Source: Vibrio hepatarius (GTDB taxonomy: Bacteria; Pseudomonadota; Gammaproteobacteria; Enterobacterales; Vibrionaceae). From it: a stretch of 64,000 nt of DNA. Each line of letters starts with the position of its first letter. The first letter of the stretch is position 1. The stretch is from contig NZ_JAHKPM010000046.1 of NCBI RefSeq assembly GCF_018860525.1, forward strand, positions 1 through 64,000, written 5' to 3'. Below, one piece after another: positions 1 through 9,126 of this stretch. The translations under genes and the position numbers were made by a program. Below the pieces are notes generated by a model. It saw only the letters and a list, made by a program, of their open reading frames with translations, had not been told where the DNA came from and searched no databases.

Positions 1-305
1 ATATTATTGTTTTTAATTAAACGTTTATATTTAACTTATATTAAATCCCATATTATACTTTTTAAATATAGCCTGTTAAATTATTAATACATGCTCCCTG
101 GTTTATATAGGTTTTTAATTTAAATTAGGATGGTATTTCCATCTGTTAATACTCTATATCAGGCATGAAAACGTTGCTATTAGTTCCTTTTTAGGGTTAT
201 TTGACATCTAAATATGAGATTTAAGAGAAGGTTAAACAGCATTCTCATGCTAAGCAGGTTAAGTTTTCTTTTACCTGTTTAATTAACTATAAACAAGGAA
301 ACAAG
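1..305. other. AT-rich leader region without a gene
   Basis: No supported coding region on either strand. The sequence is very AT-rich and ends in a usable ribosome binding site (aaggaaacaag) directly before the ATG at 306, so it most likely carries the promoter and 5' leader of the first gene. I cannot identify a specific operator. Confidence 0.5.
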
Positions 306-926
306 ATGAAAAAAACGTTATTAACAATAGTATTATCCGCTAGTGCTTTCTCCGTGTTTGCTCAAGATAGTAACACTAATGGCAGTCTCTTTGTCCAAGA
401 AAAGTGGATTAACTTACAAACCAATGATACAGATTTAACCAAAGTGCAAGCCGCTTGTCAGGCTCATGGCAGTAATTATCATGTACCAACTTGGTCACAG
501 GTCAATGCATTTAAACGTGAATTCAATAATGCCAATCAAGAAAGGCTTCGTGAGAAAGATTCAACCAAATATGATCAGCTACGACAATTTTTATTTGATA
601 CATTATTAGCTGAGCAAGTTGGCTATAGCCATCAGAGAAAATTCGCTACCCCATACTTTTTAGTTAACAATTTCAACACACCACATGAAATGAATATTGA
701 GCTCAACCGGAGTCGAGCGAAAGTTAATTATGCTTCTTTAGACCCTGAACCTGCGGTGAATCCTTTTACATTCGAGCCTGATAGTTCTGAAGATTCACTC
801 AATAATGCACTCAATGCGTTTCTTGTTGAATTGGGCCGCAATAAGTGGGAAGAAGATCAGAGGGAATTGGAAAAGAACCGCAATAAAAATTCTGTGTTAA
901 ATATGTGTGTACGCATTGATGCTTAA
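306..926 (+). CDS. Secreted protein of unknown function
   Basis: I do not recognise this 206-residue protein. It starts with a clear Sec signal peptide (MKKTLLTIVLSASAFSVFAQ, cleavage probably after A19), so the product should be periplasmic or secreted. The mature part is hydrophilic with two well-separated cysteines (about residues 51 and 201) that could form a disulfide, and a charged, probably helical C-terminal third rich in E, K, R and N. No membrane segment or catalytic motif is visible. The ATG at 306 has a good ribosome binding site. It stands alone on the plus strand, 235 bases before the cyclase toxin gene; whether the two are linked functionally cannot be told from sequence. Confidence 0.75.
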   Translation: MKKTLLTIVLSASAFSVFAQDSNTNGSLFVQEKWINLQTNDTDLTKVQAACQAHGSNYHVPTWSQVNAFKREFNNANQERLREKDSTKYDQLRQFLFDTLLAEQVGYSHQRKFATPYFLVNNFNTPHEMNIELNRSRAKVNYASLDPEPAVNPFTFEPDSSEDSLNNALNAFLVELGRNKWEEDQRELEKNRNKNSVLNMCVRIDA

Positions 927-992
927 TAGATGATTTAAAATCTATTAGGCAAGTATTAAGGCTATTGGTGCAGGTTATGTACTGATAGCCTT
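924..992. other. Two weak inverted repeats after the first secreted-protein gene
   Basis: Just after the stop codon there is an 8-base inverted repeat (924-931 with 939-946) and then an 8-base arm aaggctat (about 959-966) matched by atagcctt (about 985-992). Neither has a convincing T-tract, so they may be weak transcription ends or chance. The rest of 927-1161 shows no gene. Confidence 0.3.
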
Positions 993-1161
993 GATATAAG
1001 TGAATCTGTAAGTTTATATATCATTACTAATGTCTATTAGATAATTATTTTCTGTTTAAGAATCATGGCAGCTGGTACCTTTTTATGATCCGTCAGTCTA
1101 CTCCTTACTTTTCTGTACTTAGCCTCTTGACTGGTTGACGCTTTAATGTTTAATAAATATC

Positions 1162-2538
1162 ATGAAAGTGAATATGATCATTGGAAATGATAATTTGCCG
1201 ATATTTATTGCTCCTACTGGCCTACCGCGCTGTACCACACATATGACGAATGACGACTTAAAAGACTCTCAGCCATTTCAGGTTAAGACGGTATCTAATA
1301 AGACTAATCAGCTATCTTCACCGCATCCTCTAATGGAAAAGCCAAATAGAGATCCATCTAAACCTCTGATCAAGGCTTGTGGTTCTTTCTCGTCGATCGA
1401 GACTGGCGCAGCCATTTTAGATCAGTTGGTCAACAAAGTAGCAAGTAAAACAGGTATAGTTAAACGGCATTTTATCCCCATCCAAGCAGTTGCCCGAAAG
1501 ACTCAGCAGATCATCGCTTTTCGTCCCGTCGACCCTATGTCAACAGGACTTATTGAAGAGGGTTATCCAACCAAAGGATTTGCAATCAAAGGAAAATCTT
1601 CCAATCATGGCCCTCAAGCGGGGCTTATTTGTGTCGATCAGAGGTTTAGTAAGCTTCATATTACGTTACGAGATGACGATGATATGCGTCGAAATCAGAT
1701 CATTAAATATAATGAGAGCGTAGAAGAATGTTTAGAAAGCGGAGACGCTGTTTCTGTGAGTTTGACTCTTTCTCAAAAACGTTTTGATTGGTTAGAAAAT
1801 AACAGAGTGTTCAAAGTTGAACAAGAGAATAATGAGAGTGGTGTTTTCACATTAATCTCTGAAGGCCTAAACTATAAGGCAGAGAAAAAGGGTGACTATT
1901 TTGAGGTTTCTTATAAAGGTGAGCCTCTTAAAGTGCTTGCCGATCCTGTAACCAGACAGCCACTGACTGCCGATTATGATCTTATGTTTATTGCGCCAAA
2001 AGCAGAAAATCTTGATTTGGCAAAAGACGACAATTTACCCGTTAAGCGGGTGCATTTTTCTGATGTATCTACAATGTACAAAGCTAGGTTTAAAGAGAAA
2101 GAGGGTGAAGACTTTACTCCCAAACAGTTTTTTGCCAAAGAGGACGAAACTAAAGGGAGTTTTGGCCAAGCAATTGGAAATGCGACGCCCAGAATAGCTA
2201 AGATGATCGATATGCTCAATGCGGCAACTGTTGGCAAAAAAGGTAATCCTGTTGTCCATCACAGCACGGACTCAGCCAACCCATATACAGATACGAATTC
2301 TAACTACCCAATTACTGTATTTATGCCTAAAGGGTTTGCAGGTTACGACTCTATCCACATAATAGAAAGTGCCGAAGAGTTTGCTGAGTTTGTAAAGCAG
2401 GCAAAAACTCATGGTTTTGCAGTACCAAATAATCCGAAATGGGAGCGTAAGGTCTCTCAAGCGAGAAGCTCAAGCTTTGAACAGGCATCGCAAGCTATCA
2501 GTCAACTTTTACAAACCCGTAAAAAAAGTAGCACCTAA
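1162..2538 (+). CDS. ExoY-like nucleotidyl cyclase toxin (edema factor/CyaA family)
   Basis: The 458-residue protein matches the catalytic domain of the toxin cyclases ExoY, Bordetella CyaA and anthrax edema factor. Seen in the sequence: FRPVDP...STGLIEEG (residues about 120-133), a lysine cluster K138/K143/K145 within TKGFAIKGKSSNHG spaced as in ExoY (K81/K86/K88), the metal-binding PLTADYDL with D271 and D273, and HHSTDSANP with H367 and N373 spaced like H577 and N583 of edema factor. So all catalytic residues appear intact. Family members make cAMP or cGMP inside host cells after activation by actin (ExoY) or calmodulin (EF, CyaA); the lysine in place of the EF/CyaA histidine favours the ExoY/actin branch. 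It has no signal peptide, no RTX or MARTX repeats and no secretion locus nearby. About 57 extra N-terminal residues relative to ExoY could hold a secretion signal. The start has no good ribosome binding site; Met5 (1174) is an alternative. Confidence 0.9.
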   Translation: MKVNMIIGNDNLPIFIAPTGLPRCTTHMTNDDLKDSQPFQVKTVSNKTNQLSSPHPLMEKPNRDPSKPLIKACGSFSSIETGAAILDQLVNKVASKTGIVKRHFIPIQAVARKTQQIIAFRPVDPMSTGLIEEGYPTKGFAIKGKSSNHGPQAGLICVDQRFSKLHITLRDDDDMRRNQIIKYNESVEECLESGDAVSVSLTLSQKRFDWLENNRVFKVEQENNESGVFTLISEGLNYKAEKKGDYFEVSYKGEPLKVLADPVTRQPLTADYDLMFIAPKAENLDLAKDDNLPVKRVHFSDVSTMYKARFKEKEGEDFTPKQFFAKEDETKGSFGQAIGNATPRIAKMIDMLNAATVGKKGNPVVHHSTDSANPYTDTNSNYPITVFMPKGFAGYDSIHIIESAEEFAEFVKQAKTHGFAVPNNPKWERKVSQARSSSFEQASQAISQLLQTRKKSST

Positions 2539-2655
2539 GAGCTTCTTATACTGATCAAATGACCTATTATTTCTAAGCCAAACGACCCCGCCATAACGAC
2601 TTTAATCTTAGTTCCAGCTATAGTAATGAAATAGCAAGATGCTGTGAGAGATAAA

Positions 2656-3321
2656 ATGAAAATATGGCTTTTAGGGTTACTTTCTACCTTGATGATTATG
2701 CCTGGTATTGCCTTGGCTCAAAAAGATAATTTAGTTAAAGTTGCGATTGGTGATATTTATAAAGGGTCACCGCTGGAAGCGGATCTCAAAAACATATATC
2801 AAGCTGCTGGTATTGAAGCTGACTTTACATATTTACCTAATGAGCGAGCTATTCAATCGGTTATATCTGGCCAATATGATGCTCTTGGTCTTCGTATCGA
2901 TACGTTAGATAAAGAAGAAAGTCTCATTAGAGTCAATGTGCCTTTGCAAGCGATGAGCGTTCATTTACTCTCTGTGAATGGAGATTTTTACCAAAGCTTA
3001 GATAACGTAAGCGATAAAACCTTAGTCTCTATTTTAGGAGCTCGTTATTCAGATATGGCTAAGAGCTACAAAAAGCTTCATCTTGTCCAATCGGAACAAC
3101 AGGCGGCGTTAATGCTCACTAAAAAGCGAGCAGATGTGTGGTTAGCTGCCTATTGGAGTTACCTTAACATAAAGGACGAATTTCCAGATATCAAAGTGGC
3201 CAGCCCCTCTATCCACAAACAATACTTATACCATTATCTGAATGTCTCAAAATCGCATCTTATCGAGCCACTTGAAGTATCTGCTAATGCTTTTAACCAG
3301 GCCAGATCATTTGATAAATAA
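2656..3321 (+). CDS. Periplasmic solute-binding-like protein, tandem copy 1
   Basis: A 221-residue protein with a signal peptide (MKIWLLGLLSTLMIMPGIALAQ) followed by a compact domain resembling family 3 solute-binding proteins (amino-acid binding proteins). Shared landmarks with the next two genes are IGDIYKGSPLE, YLPNERAIQ, GQYDALGLRIDTL, LVSILGARY and a C-terminal YLYHYL segment. I chose the ATG at 2656, preceded by gagag, over an upstream in-frame GTG at 2644 because it gives a clean signal peptide. No permease or ATPase gene is nearby, so it is either an orphan binding protein serving a distant transporter or a periplasmic sensor input. The ligand cannot be predicted. It is clearly a paralogue of the two following genes. 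Confidence 0.8.
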   Translation: MKIWLLGLLSTLMIMPGIALAQKDNLVKVAIGDIYKGSPLEADLKNIYQAAGIEADFTYLPNERAIQSVISGQYDALGLRIDTLDKEESLIRVNVPLQAMSVHLLSVNGDFYQSLDNVSDKTLVSILGARYSDMAKSYKKLHLVQSEQQAALMLTKKRADVWLAAYWSYLNIKDEFPDIKVASPSIHKQYLYHYLNVSKSHLIEPLEVSANAFNQARSFDK

Positions 3322-3432
3322 AAATTATTGTATCAGCAGTTAAATGTGTTGAACTAGATAGTTGGCAGTCTGATATCTTTTGATCTAACGCAACCTATAG
3401 TGTTAGAAAGACAAATTTTTCTGGAGTAGTGG

Positions 3433-4095
3433 ATGAAAATACCGTTCCTAAGGTTATTGTTTACCGCGTTATTGTTCTCAAGTGCTGTGTTGGCAAATAC
3501 AGGAGATTCGGTCAAAGTCGCGATGGGAGATATATACAAAGGTTCCACACTAGAACGTGATTTGAGAATTATATACAAAGCTGCAGATATTGACGTTGAG
3601 TTTATATATTTACCTACTGAGAGAGCAATCCAAGCTGCGGCATCAGGTCAATATGATGCGCTTGATCTTCGTATTGATACATTAGATGAAGAAGAAACGC
3701 TTGTTAAAGTTGACGTACCAATCGTTGTGATTGATGTCTATTTACTCTCTATTAATGATGACTTTTACCCGAGTTTAGATGACGTTAAGGGCAAAACCTT
3801 GGTCTCTATCTTAGGAGCCCGTTACTCGGATATTGCAAAAGTTTATAGGAAGCGTCATCTGGTAAAATCAGAAAAACAAGCGGCCTTAATGCTTACTTCT
3901 GGAAGAGCGGATCTATGGTTAGCACCCCACAGAACTTATCTAAAAGCAAAAGAAGAATTTCCTAATATTAAGATCGCGAGTCCGTCAGTATACAAACAAT
4001 ACTTATATCATTATGTTCATGATTCAAAGTCACATCTTGTCGAGCGGCTTGAAATGTCGGTAAAAGCATTTAACCAAACGAGATCGGTCAATTAA
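3433..4095 (+). CDS. Periplasmic solute-binding-like protein, tandem copy 2
   Basis: A 220-residue paralogue of the preceding gene and the more similar pair of the three: VKVAMGDIYKGSTLE, YLPTERAIQ, QYDALDLRIDTL, LVSILGARYSDIAK and YLYHYV all align without gaps. It has its own signal peptide (MKIPFLRLLFTALLFSSAVLANT) and a ribosome binding site (tggagtagtgg) before the ATG at 3433. The roughly 110-base gap to copy 1 suggests a serial duplication unit of gene plus leader. The fold is that of a family 3 solute-binding protein; substrate and partner are unknown. One small difference is D in QYDALDLRI, shared with copy 3, where copy 1 has G. Confidence 0.8.
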   Translation: MKIPFLRLLFTALLFSSAVLANTGDSVKVAMGDIYKGSTLERDLRIIYKAADIDVEFIYLPTERAIQAAASGQYDALDLRIDTLDEEETLVKVDVPIVVIDVYLLSINDDFYPSLDDVKGKTLVSILGARYSDIAKVYRKRHLVKSEKQAALMLTSGRADLWLAPHRTYLKAKEEFPNIKIASPSVYKQYLYHYVHDSKSHLVERLEMSVKAFNQTRSVN

Positions 4096-4172
4096 GATTA
4101 ACGGTATACTAAAGCTTTCCATATGAGCAGAATTTGGTCAGTAGCTATACTTGCTATTATCAGTTTTGACCT

Positions 4173-4877
4173 ATGGATATAATGATGAAAGTCTTAGTTG
4201 TTTTATTTGTCATTAATGCATTGTTTCCAATAAATAATGCCTTTGCTCAAGACATAGAGGTTATCAATATTGCGATTGGAGAGAGCTATAAAGGGGAGAG
4301 TAAAACGACAAAGTATGGCATGACGGTGGAAGATGTCATTACTGCTGTGTACAAGGGGGCGGGCATTCCTTATACAGTGACTTACCTACCTGACGAAAGA
4401 GCAATCCAATCGATAATAACGGGTCAATATGATGCTTTAGACTTACGAATTGGCCAGCTAGATAATGAAGCGGGCTTGGTAAAGGTGAATGTTCCGCTAG
4501 AGCAAATCAAAGTACACTTATTTGCCAAAGATGGAAGTTATTACCAAACACTAAATGATGCCAAAGATAAGATAATCGTGACTATGCATGGCACCAAGTA
4601 TATTGAAGTTCTTAAGGATTATAGACGTTTACATCGGGTGTATTCTGTTGACCAAGCCGCTCTTATGCTCATGGCCGGTAGGGCTGACGTCTGGCTAGCT
4701 CCTTTGCAAAGTTATGCGTTTCTTTCAAAGCAATATCCTGACATCAAAATTGCCAGCCCCCCGGTAGACACGGAAGATTTATATCATTATATTCGTTTGA
4801 CCAAATCACACCTCTTGCAGCCACTAGAAGACTCAGCAAGAGAGTTCATCCAACTTCATTCAGCGGAATCAAATTGA
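4173..4877 (+). CDS. Periplasmic solute-binding-like protein, tandem copy 3
   Basis: The third and most divergent copy: IGESYKGESK, a short insertion around TKYGMTVEDVI, then YLPDERAIQ, QYDALDLRI, LVKVNVPLEQIKVHL and a conserved LYHYI near the end. The signal peptide is the hydrophobic stretch ending INNAFA before QD. Three in-frame ATGs (4173, 4182, 4185) compete; none has a strong ribosome binding site, and 4182 or 4185 gives the most typical signal peptide, so the first few residues are uncertain. As with the other copies, no ABC transporter components lie next to it. The three genes may be co-transcribed but the gaps (110 and 77 bases) allow separate promoters. Confidence 0.78.
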   Translation: MDIMMKVLVVLFVINALFPINNAFAQDIEVINIAIGESYKGESKTTKYGMTVEDVITAVYKGAGIPYTVTYLPDERAIQSIITGQYDALDLRIGQLDNEAGLVKVNVPLEQIKVHLFAKDGSYYQTLNDAKDKIIVTMHGTKYIEVLKDYRRLHRVYSVDQAALMLMAGRADVWLAPLQSYAFLSKQYPDIKIASPPVDTEDLYHYIRLTKSHLLQPLEDSAREFIQLHSAESN

Positions 4878-4944
4878 TATTCTCTGAATAAAAACGGATG
4901 AATCTAATTTAATGTAAGAGAAGTTCGAGTTCTTTATGTATCCT

Positions 4945-6549
4945 TTAATCGATATGTTCGCTTATCTTCAGACCACAATGGCCCATACGATAACGTTGCT
5001 TTATGCCAGAATCATAGACAAAGTCATTATCATGGCTGACTAATAAAAAACCGCCCTGATAATGACGTAATGCGTCGGCTAACATTGTTTTTGAATCTAC
5101 ATCGAGATGGTTGTCGGGTTCATCTAATAATAGGAAAGGGTGATTAGTTTGATGACTGACAATCAACATGCTCAGTTTCATCTTTTCGCCGCCACTTAAT
5201 ACCTTTGAGCTTTTAAATACATTGTCGCCTCGAAAGCCAATCCCAGCTAATAGTGTACGTGCTTCACATTGGTTAATCCCTTCAACTTGCGAACATAAAT
5301 TATCTAAAACTGATAATGTTTGGTTAATGTTATTTAAGTGTTGATCTAAATAATAAAAGCCACCGCTCGTGTTTATCTCTCCCTCAGAGAGAGGAACCTC
5401 ACCTAATAGTGTTTTTAGTAAAGTGGATTTACCACAACCATTACATCCTTGGAGGTAGACTTTATCCCCATGAAAAAGTTGTAGGGTTAACTTTGCAGTG
5501 TTACCAAATGCGAGTTTACCGTCTAGAAATAAAATCCTAGTTTTCAAAGTTTCAGAGTATTTGATTACATTGAATCTCTGGTTTTTCCATTTATCTTGTT
5601 TGGCGGAGATTTGTAGTTCTTGACTTCGAAACTGTTCTTTTCTGAGTTGCGTTAATTTGCTGCGGTTTGATGCACTATTTTCTGCCTTTTCTTTCATACC
5701 ATTAAGTAGCATTTTGGCTTGGCTGCCACTTTTACGTAACTTATTGCTTTTGGATGCCCTTTGTTGTGCTTTCTCAACGTTTCGTTGAGCTTGGGCAGTA
5801 AGGTGTTTTTTTTGTCGGTCAATGTTAGTTAGCTGTCTCTCAATAGCTTTTTGCTCACATTGCTTCTTTTCTTCAAAGAAATGGTAGTTACCTCCAAATA
5901 CTTGTAAACCAGTATTTGATAGTTCCCATATTTCGTCCACTTCGCTGAGCAGTTTTTTGTCATGACTAATGAGTAGGATGGCGCCTGGAAATCTTTGCAT
6001 GGAATCGATAAGCCATTGTTTAGACTGTTTGTCTAAATGATTTGATGGCTCATCTAAGATAAGAAATGCATTATTTTGTTCAAATAGTTTCCACAGCATT
6101 AGGCGGTTGAGTTGACCTCCGCTAAGCTCACTGCAAAGGAAATTAGGGTCGGGTGGAAGCCCAAGTTCAATTAATTGTTGATTAAGCTGTAACTCTAGCT
6201 CCCAGTTCGGCCCAATTAAATCAAACCATTTTTGCAAGCAACTACCCATTTCAACATGTTTGAGTGCTTCTAAAACGTGCTGTTTATCTAAGTACTGGGC
6301 GATGGATATACCACCATTTGACTTGATTGATGGCTGCTGGTGGTACATCGAACAATTCGAAGGTGCTATTAGGGTACCACTTGATGGTGCCATTTTTTTT
6401 GACAGAATTGATGCGAGAATTGATTTTCCAATACCATTACGTCCAACAAGACCAACTCTGTGTTTGTCCATAGTGCATGAAATGTTTTTAAACAGATTGT
6501 CGCCATTGGCGAATGTATAACTAATATTGTGAGCGTGAAAAATGGCCAT
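4945..6549 (-). CDS. ABC-F family ATPase (ribosome-associated type)
   Basis: A 534-residue soluble protein with two ABC ATPase domains and no membrane segment, the layout of the ABC-F family whose members act on ribosomes (translation factors or antibiotic-resistance proteins). Visible motifs: Walker A GRNGIGKS in domain 1 and GCNGCGKS in domain 2, signatures LSGGQ and LSGGE, Walker B regions LILDEPSNHLD and LLLDEPDNHLD, and a long charged, coiled-coil-like linker (KKHLTAQAQRNVEKAQQRASK) between them. The start at 6549 is chosen because it has a near-perfect ribosome binding site (acaggaggcaattt); an upstream TTG-type extension of 14 residues is unlikely. It is a lone gene on the minus strand. 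Whether it confers drug resistance or is a housekeeping ABC-F cannot be decided from sequence. Confidence 0.88.
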   Translation of the reverse strand: MAIFHAHNISYTFANGDNLFKNISCTMDKHRVGLVGRNGIGKSILASILSKKMAPSSGTLIAPSNCSMYHQQPSIKSNGGISIAQYLDKQHVLEALKHVEMGSCLQKWFDLIGPNWELELQLNQQLIELGLPPDPNFLCSELSGGQLNRLMLWKLFEQNNAFLILDEPSNHLDKQSKQWLIDSMQRFPGAILLISHDKKLLSEVDEIWELSNTGLQVFGGNYHFFEEKKQCEQKAIERQLTNIDRQKKHLTAQAQRNVEKAQQRASKSNKLRKSGSQAKMLLNGMKEKAENSASNRSKLTQLRKEQFRSQELQISAKQDKWKNQRFNVIKYSETLKTRILFLDGKLAFGNTAKLTLQLFHGDKVYLQGCNGCGKSTLLKTLLGEVPLSEGEINTSGGFYYLDQHLNNINQTLSVLDNLCSQVEGINQCEARTLLAGIGFRGDNVFKSSKVLSGGEKMKLSMLIVSHQTNHPFLLLDEPDNHLDVDSKTMLADALRHYQGGFLLVSHDNDFVYDSGIKQRYRMGHCGLKISEHID

Positions 6550-6907
6550 AAATTGCCTCCTGTAAAACAGGAAAAGCATGCATAGCGACATATTTTAAGC
6601 ACCTATCGTAGACTCGTTTTATCCGTTGGAAAGATAAAATTGCTGTCACAGACAAGTAAGAAGCAAAGAAAAGTATATACGTGAGCTACGCCTACTAATT
6701 CCTGTAAATCCAATAGTTAAATGAAATGGATAACAGGCTTAGTTGTTCATTGGCGTGGCTCTTTTTTTGGAATGATGCCGTAATTGTACCCATCTATTGG
6801 ATTTGAGGTCAATAGTTTGAGTTATACATAGTTGGCTTGGTTACGCAACTATGCTGAACTACGACTAAACTCATATTTCAGATCACTGCGATTTATATGA
6901 GGGAGAA
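6550..6907. promoter_or_regulatory. Divergent intergenic region with an 8-bp inverted repeat
   Basis: No gene is visible. The stretch separates the ABC-F gene from the response regulator gene and must hold both promoters. A perfect 8-base inverted repeat catagttg / caactatg (6827-6834 and 6846-6853) lies about 55 bases before the response regulator start and could be an operator or chance. Confidence 0.35.
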
Positions 6908-9118
6908 ATGGGCAAGCAATGCAATGATTCTGATGAGTTACTGCCTATTATCGAAGATGTGTCTGAAGCGGATGTTGACACTACACAGACTCGATATTGG
7001 AGAGTGCTGATCGTTGATGATGATGAAGAAGTTCATCATGCGACAGAGCTAGCTTTAAAGGATCTCATTGTCGAAGACCGTCCCCTTGAGTTACTTCACG
7101 CTTACTCTGCCAAACATGCGAAATCTATTCTCTGTGATGAAGCTGATATCGGGGTGATTTTACTCGATGTGGTCATGGAAACTGAGCATGCTGGTCTAGA
7201 GCTCGTTGAAATGATTCGTGATGAGTTAGACATGCATGCTTTGCGGATAATATTGCGGACTGGGCAGCCAGGCTATGCTCCTGAAATGGAAACCATCCAG
7301 CGTTACGATATTAACGATTACCGAACCAAACCAGAGCTGACTCGCATCCGGCTCTTTACTATTTTAACTAGTTCCATCAGAGCCTATAACCAAATACGCA
7401 GCCAGCAAATCATGCGTCAAGGGCTTGAAAAGGTAGTTAAGGCGAGCACGGAATTGGCCCATTTACACGGAATGCAAATGTTTGCTGAAGGTGCCGTTAA
7501 GCAAATTAGTGCGATTATGCAGATAGAGCCTGATGGTTTGATTTGTGCGCAAGAAACTCAGGACGATAAGGTTGTAGGGCCGATCATTATTGCTGCATCA
7601 GGTCGATACAGTAATTTTGTACAAACTTCGTTGGACACACTTGATTCTGAGCATATCAGAAAGTCAATCATACAGTGTTTAGAGACCAAAACGAGCCTGT
7701 TAGAGCAAGGTTTAACCTTATACTTTTCCACTGAACGTGGTCGAGGTGTTGCAGCTTACGTTGACGTTAGAAGACCGCTGGAGAACATCGACAAGCACTT
7801 ACTTGAAGTCTTTTGCGCTAACCTATCGGTTGGCTTTGATAATGTCATTTTGTATAACCGTTTGGAGGAGCAGGCGTTTAAAGATCCGCTGCTTGATATC
7901 GCTAACCTAAACAGTTTGCGAAGGTATCATTACACTGGAGTTTCTCGCGATGACTTTGCCCGTTTGGCGCTTATCGATATTGATGATTTTTCATCGTTTA
8001 ACGATAGTTTTGGTCATTCTGCGGGTGACGGCCTTTTAGTCAGAGTTTCAATACGTTTACAGAAACATTTCCCTTATTGCTTTTTAGCTCGTGTTGGCAG
8101 TGATGTTTTTGCTTTACTTGGTTCGCATAGAGATATTATCAGCGACCGAATTATGTCACTGTTTGAATCTAGTTTCACTGTTGACGAGCAGCCTTTCAAG
8201 ATCACCGCAAGTATTGGTATTGTTGACATGATGGATCAAGACTTTGATCCGTCAGTGCATTACAAAGATGCCCAAGTCGCACTAAAACAAGCCAAGTTGT
8301 ACAGCAGAGGTGGTGCGGTGAGTTTTTCTGCTGATATGGGACAAGATGCTCGCGATAGAATGCATTTACTCGCCGAGCTAAAGCAGGCGCTTAACGACAA
8401 TGCTTTGTTTATGACTTATCAGCCCAAATACAAATTAGCAACATTAGAGCTTTCAGGTGTTGAAGCTTTATTACGTTGGCGAAATAAAGAAGGGGTGCTT
8501 GTTCCACCAGACCAATTTATTCCATTAGCAGAGCAATCAGGTTTGATGGTTAGTATTGGAGCTTTTGTTCTCGAACATTGTTGTTTGCAATTTCAAATGC
8601 TTAAGCAAGCTGGTCACACACAACTCACCATGGCGATTAATGTTTCCCCAACTCAAATAGAAGGACCGGGGTTTGTCCAGCAATTACGGCAGACGATGAA
8701 GCGTTATAATATCGAGCCTGAGACGGTCGAGTTAGAAGTCACAGAAACGGTTGTAGCAAAAAACATTTCTGAGCTTTGTAAGGTATTGAATAAAGTTCGT
8801 CAGTTAGGATGTAAGATAGCTATTGATGATTTTGGTACGGGTTTTTCTTCGTTGAGTGTATTGCACACTTTACCTGCTACTCGCTTGAAAATTGATCGCG
8901 CTTTTGTGGAGGGAATGTTACAGGATGACAGTATTGCTAAAATGATAGTGAATCTTGGGCAAACTTTGGGCATGGAGATCACTGCAGAAGGTATTGAAAA
9001 TAAATCACAGCTTGAGAGGCTAAAAGGTTTTGGCTGTGAAGAGGGACAAGGTTGGCTATTTTCTAAAGCAATGATTATGGAAGAGCTACTCAATTTTGCT
9101 CGCCAAGTAGAAAAGTAG
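6908..9118 (+). CDS. Response regulator with DUF3369, degenerate GGDEF and EAL domains
   Basis: A 736-residue protein: receiver domain (residues about 31-160, phosphoacceptor D87 in VILLDVVM), a DUF3369-type middle region (about 170-330), a GGDEF domain and a C-terminal EAL domain. The GGDEF signature is RVGSDVF, so diguanylate cyclase activity is probably lost. The EAL domain keeps GVEALLRW, the EVTETV segment and IDDFGTGFSSL, so it should hydrolyse cyclic di-GMP, with the receiver controlling activity through phosphorylation. The start has a good ribosome binding site (gagggag). The next gene, a histidine kinase, begins 8 bases after the stop and is the likely partner. Expected output: motility/biofilm switching in response to whatever the kinase senses. 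Confidence 0.9.
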   Translation: MGKQCNDSDELLPIIEDVSEADVDTTQTRYWRVLIVDDDEEVHHATELALKDLIVEDRPLELLHAYSAKHAKSILCDEADIGVILLDVVMETEHAGLELVEMIRDELDMHALRIILRTGQPGYAPEMETIQRYDINDYRTKPELTRIRLFTILTSSIRAYNQIRSQQIMRQGLEKVVKASTELAHLHGMQMFAEGAVKQISAIMQIEPDGLICAQETQDDKVVGPIIIAASGRYSNFVQTSLDTLDSEHIRKSIIQCLETKTSLLEQGLTLYFSTERGRGVAAYVDVRRPLENIDKHLLEVFCANLSVGFDNVILYNRLEEQAFKDPLLDIANLNSLRRYHYTGVSRDDFARLALIDIDDFSSFNDSFGHSAGDGLLVRVSIRLQKHFPYCFLARVGSDVFALLGSHRDIISDRIMSLFESSFTVDEQPFKITASIGIVDMMDQDFDPSVHYKDAQVALKQAKLYSRGGAVSFSADMGQDARDRMHLLAELKQALNDNALFMTYQPKYKLATLELSGVEALLRWRNKEGVLVPPDQFIPLAEQSGLMVSIGAFVLEHCCLQFQMLKQAGHTQLTMAINVSPTQIEGPGFVQQLRQTMKRYNIEPETVELEVTETVVAKNISELCKVLNKVRQLGCKIAIDDFGTGFSSLSVLHTLPATRLKIDRAFVEGMLQDDSIAKMIVNLGQTLGMEITAEGIENKSQLERLKGFGCEEGQGWLFSKAMIMEELLNFARQVEK

Positions 9119-9126
9119 AATAACCA

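Noticed and set aside
1162..2538. Possibility that the ExoY-like gene is a fragment of a MARTX or RTX toxin
   Set aside because: Flanking genes show no MARTX or RTX repeats, autoprotease domain or type I secretion genes, and the frame is complete with its own start and stop.
7900..8400. GGDEF domain of the response regulator as an active diguanylate cyclase
   Set aside because: The signature is VGSDVF, lacking the catalytic glycine and acidic residues.
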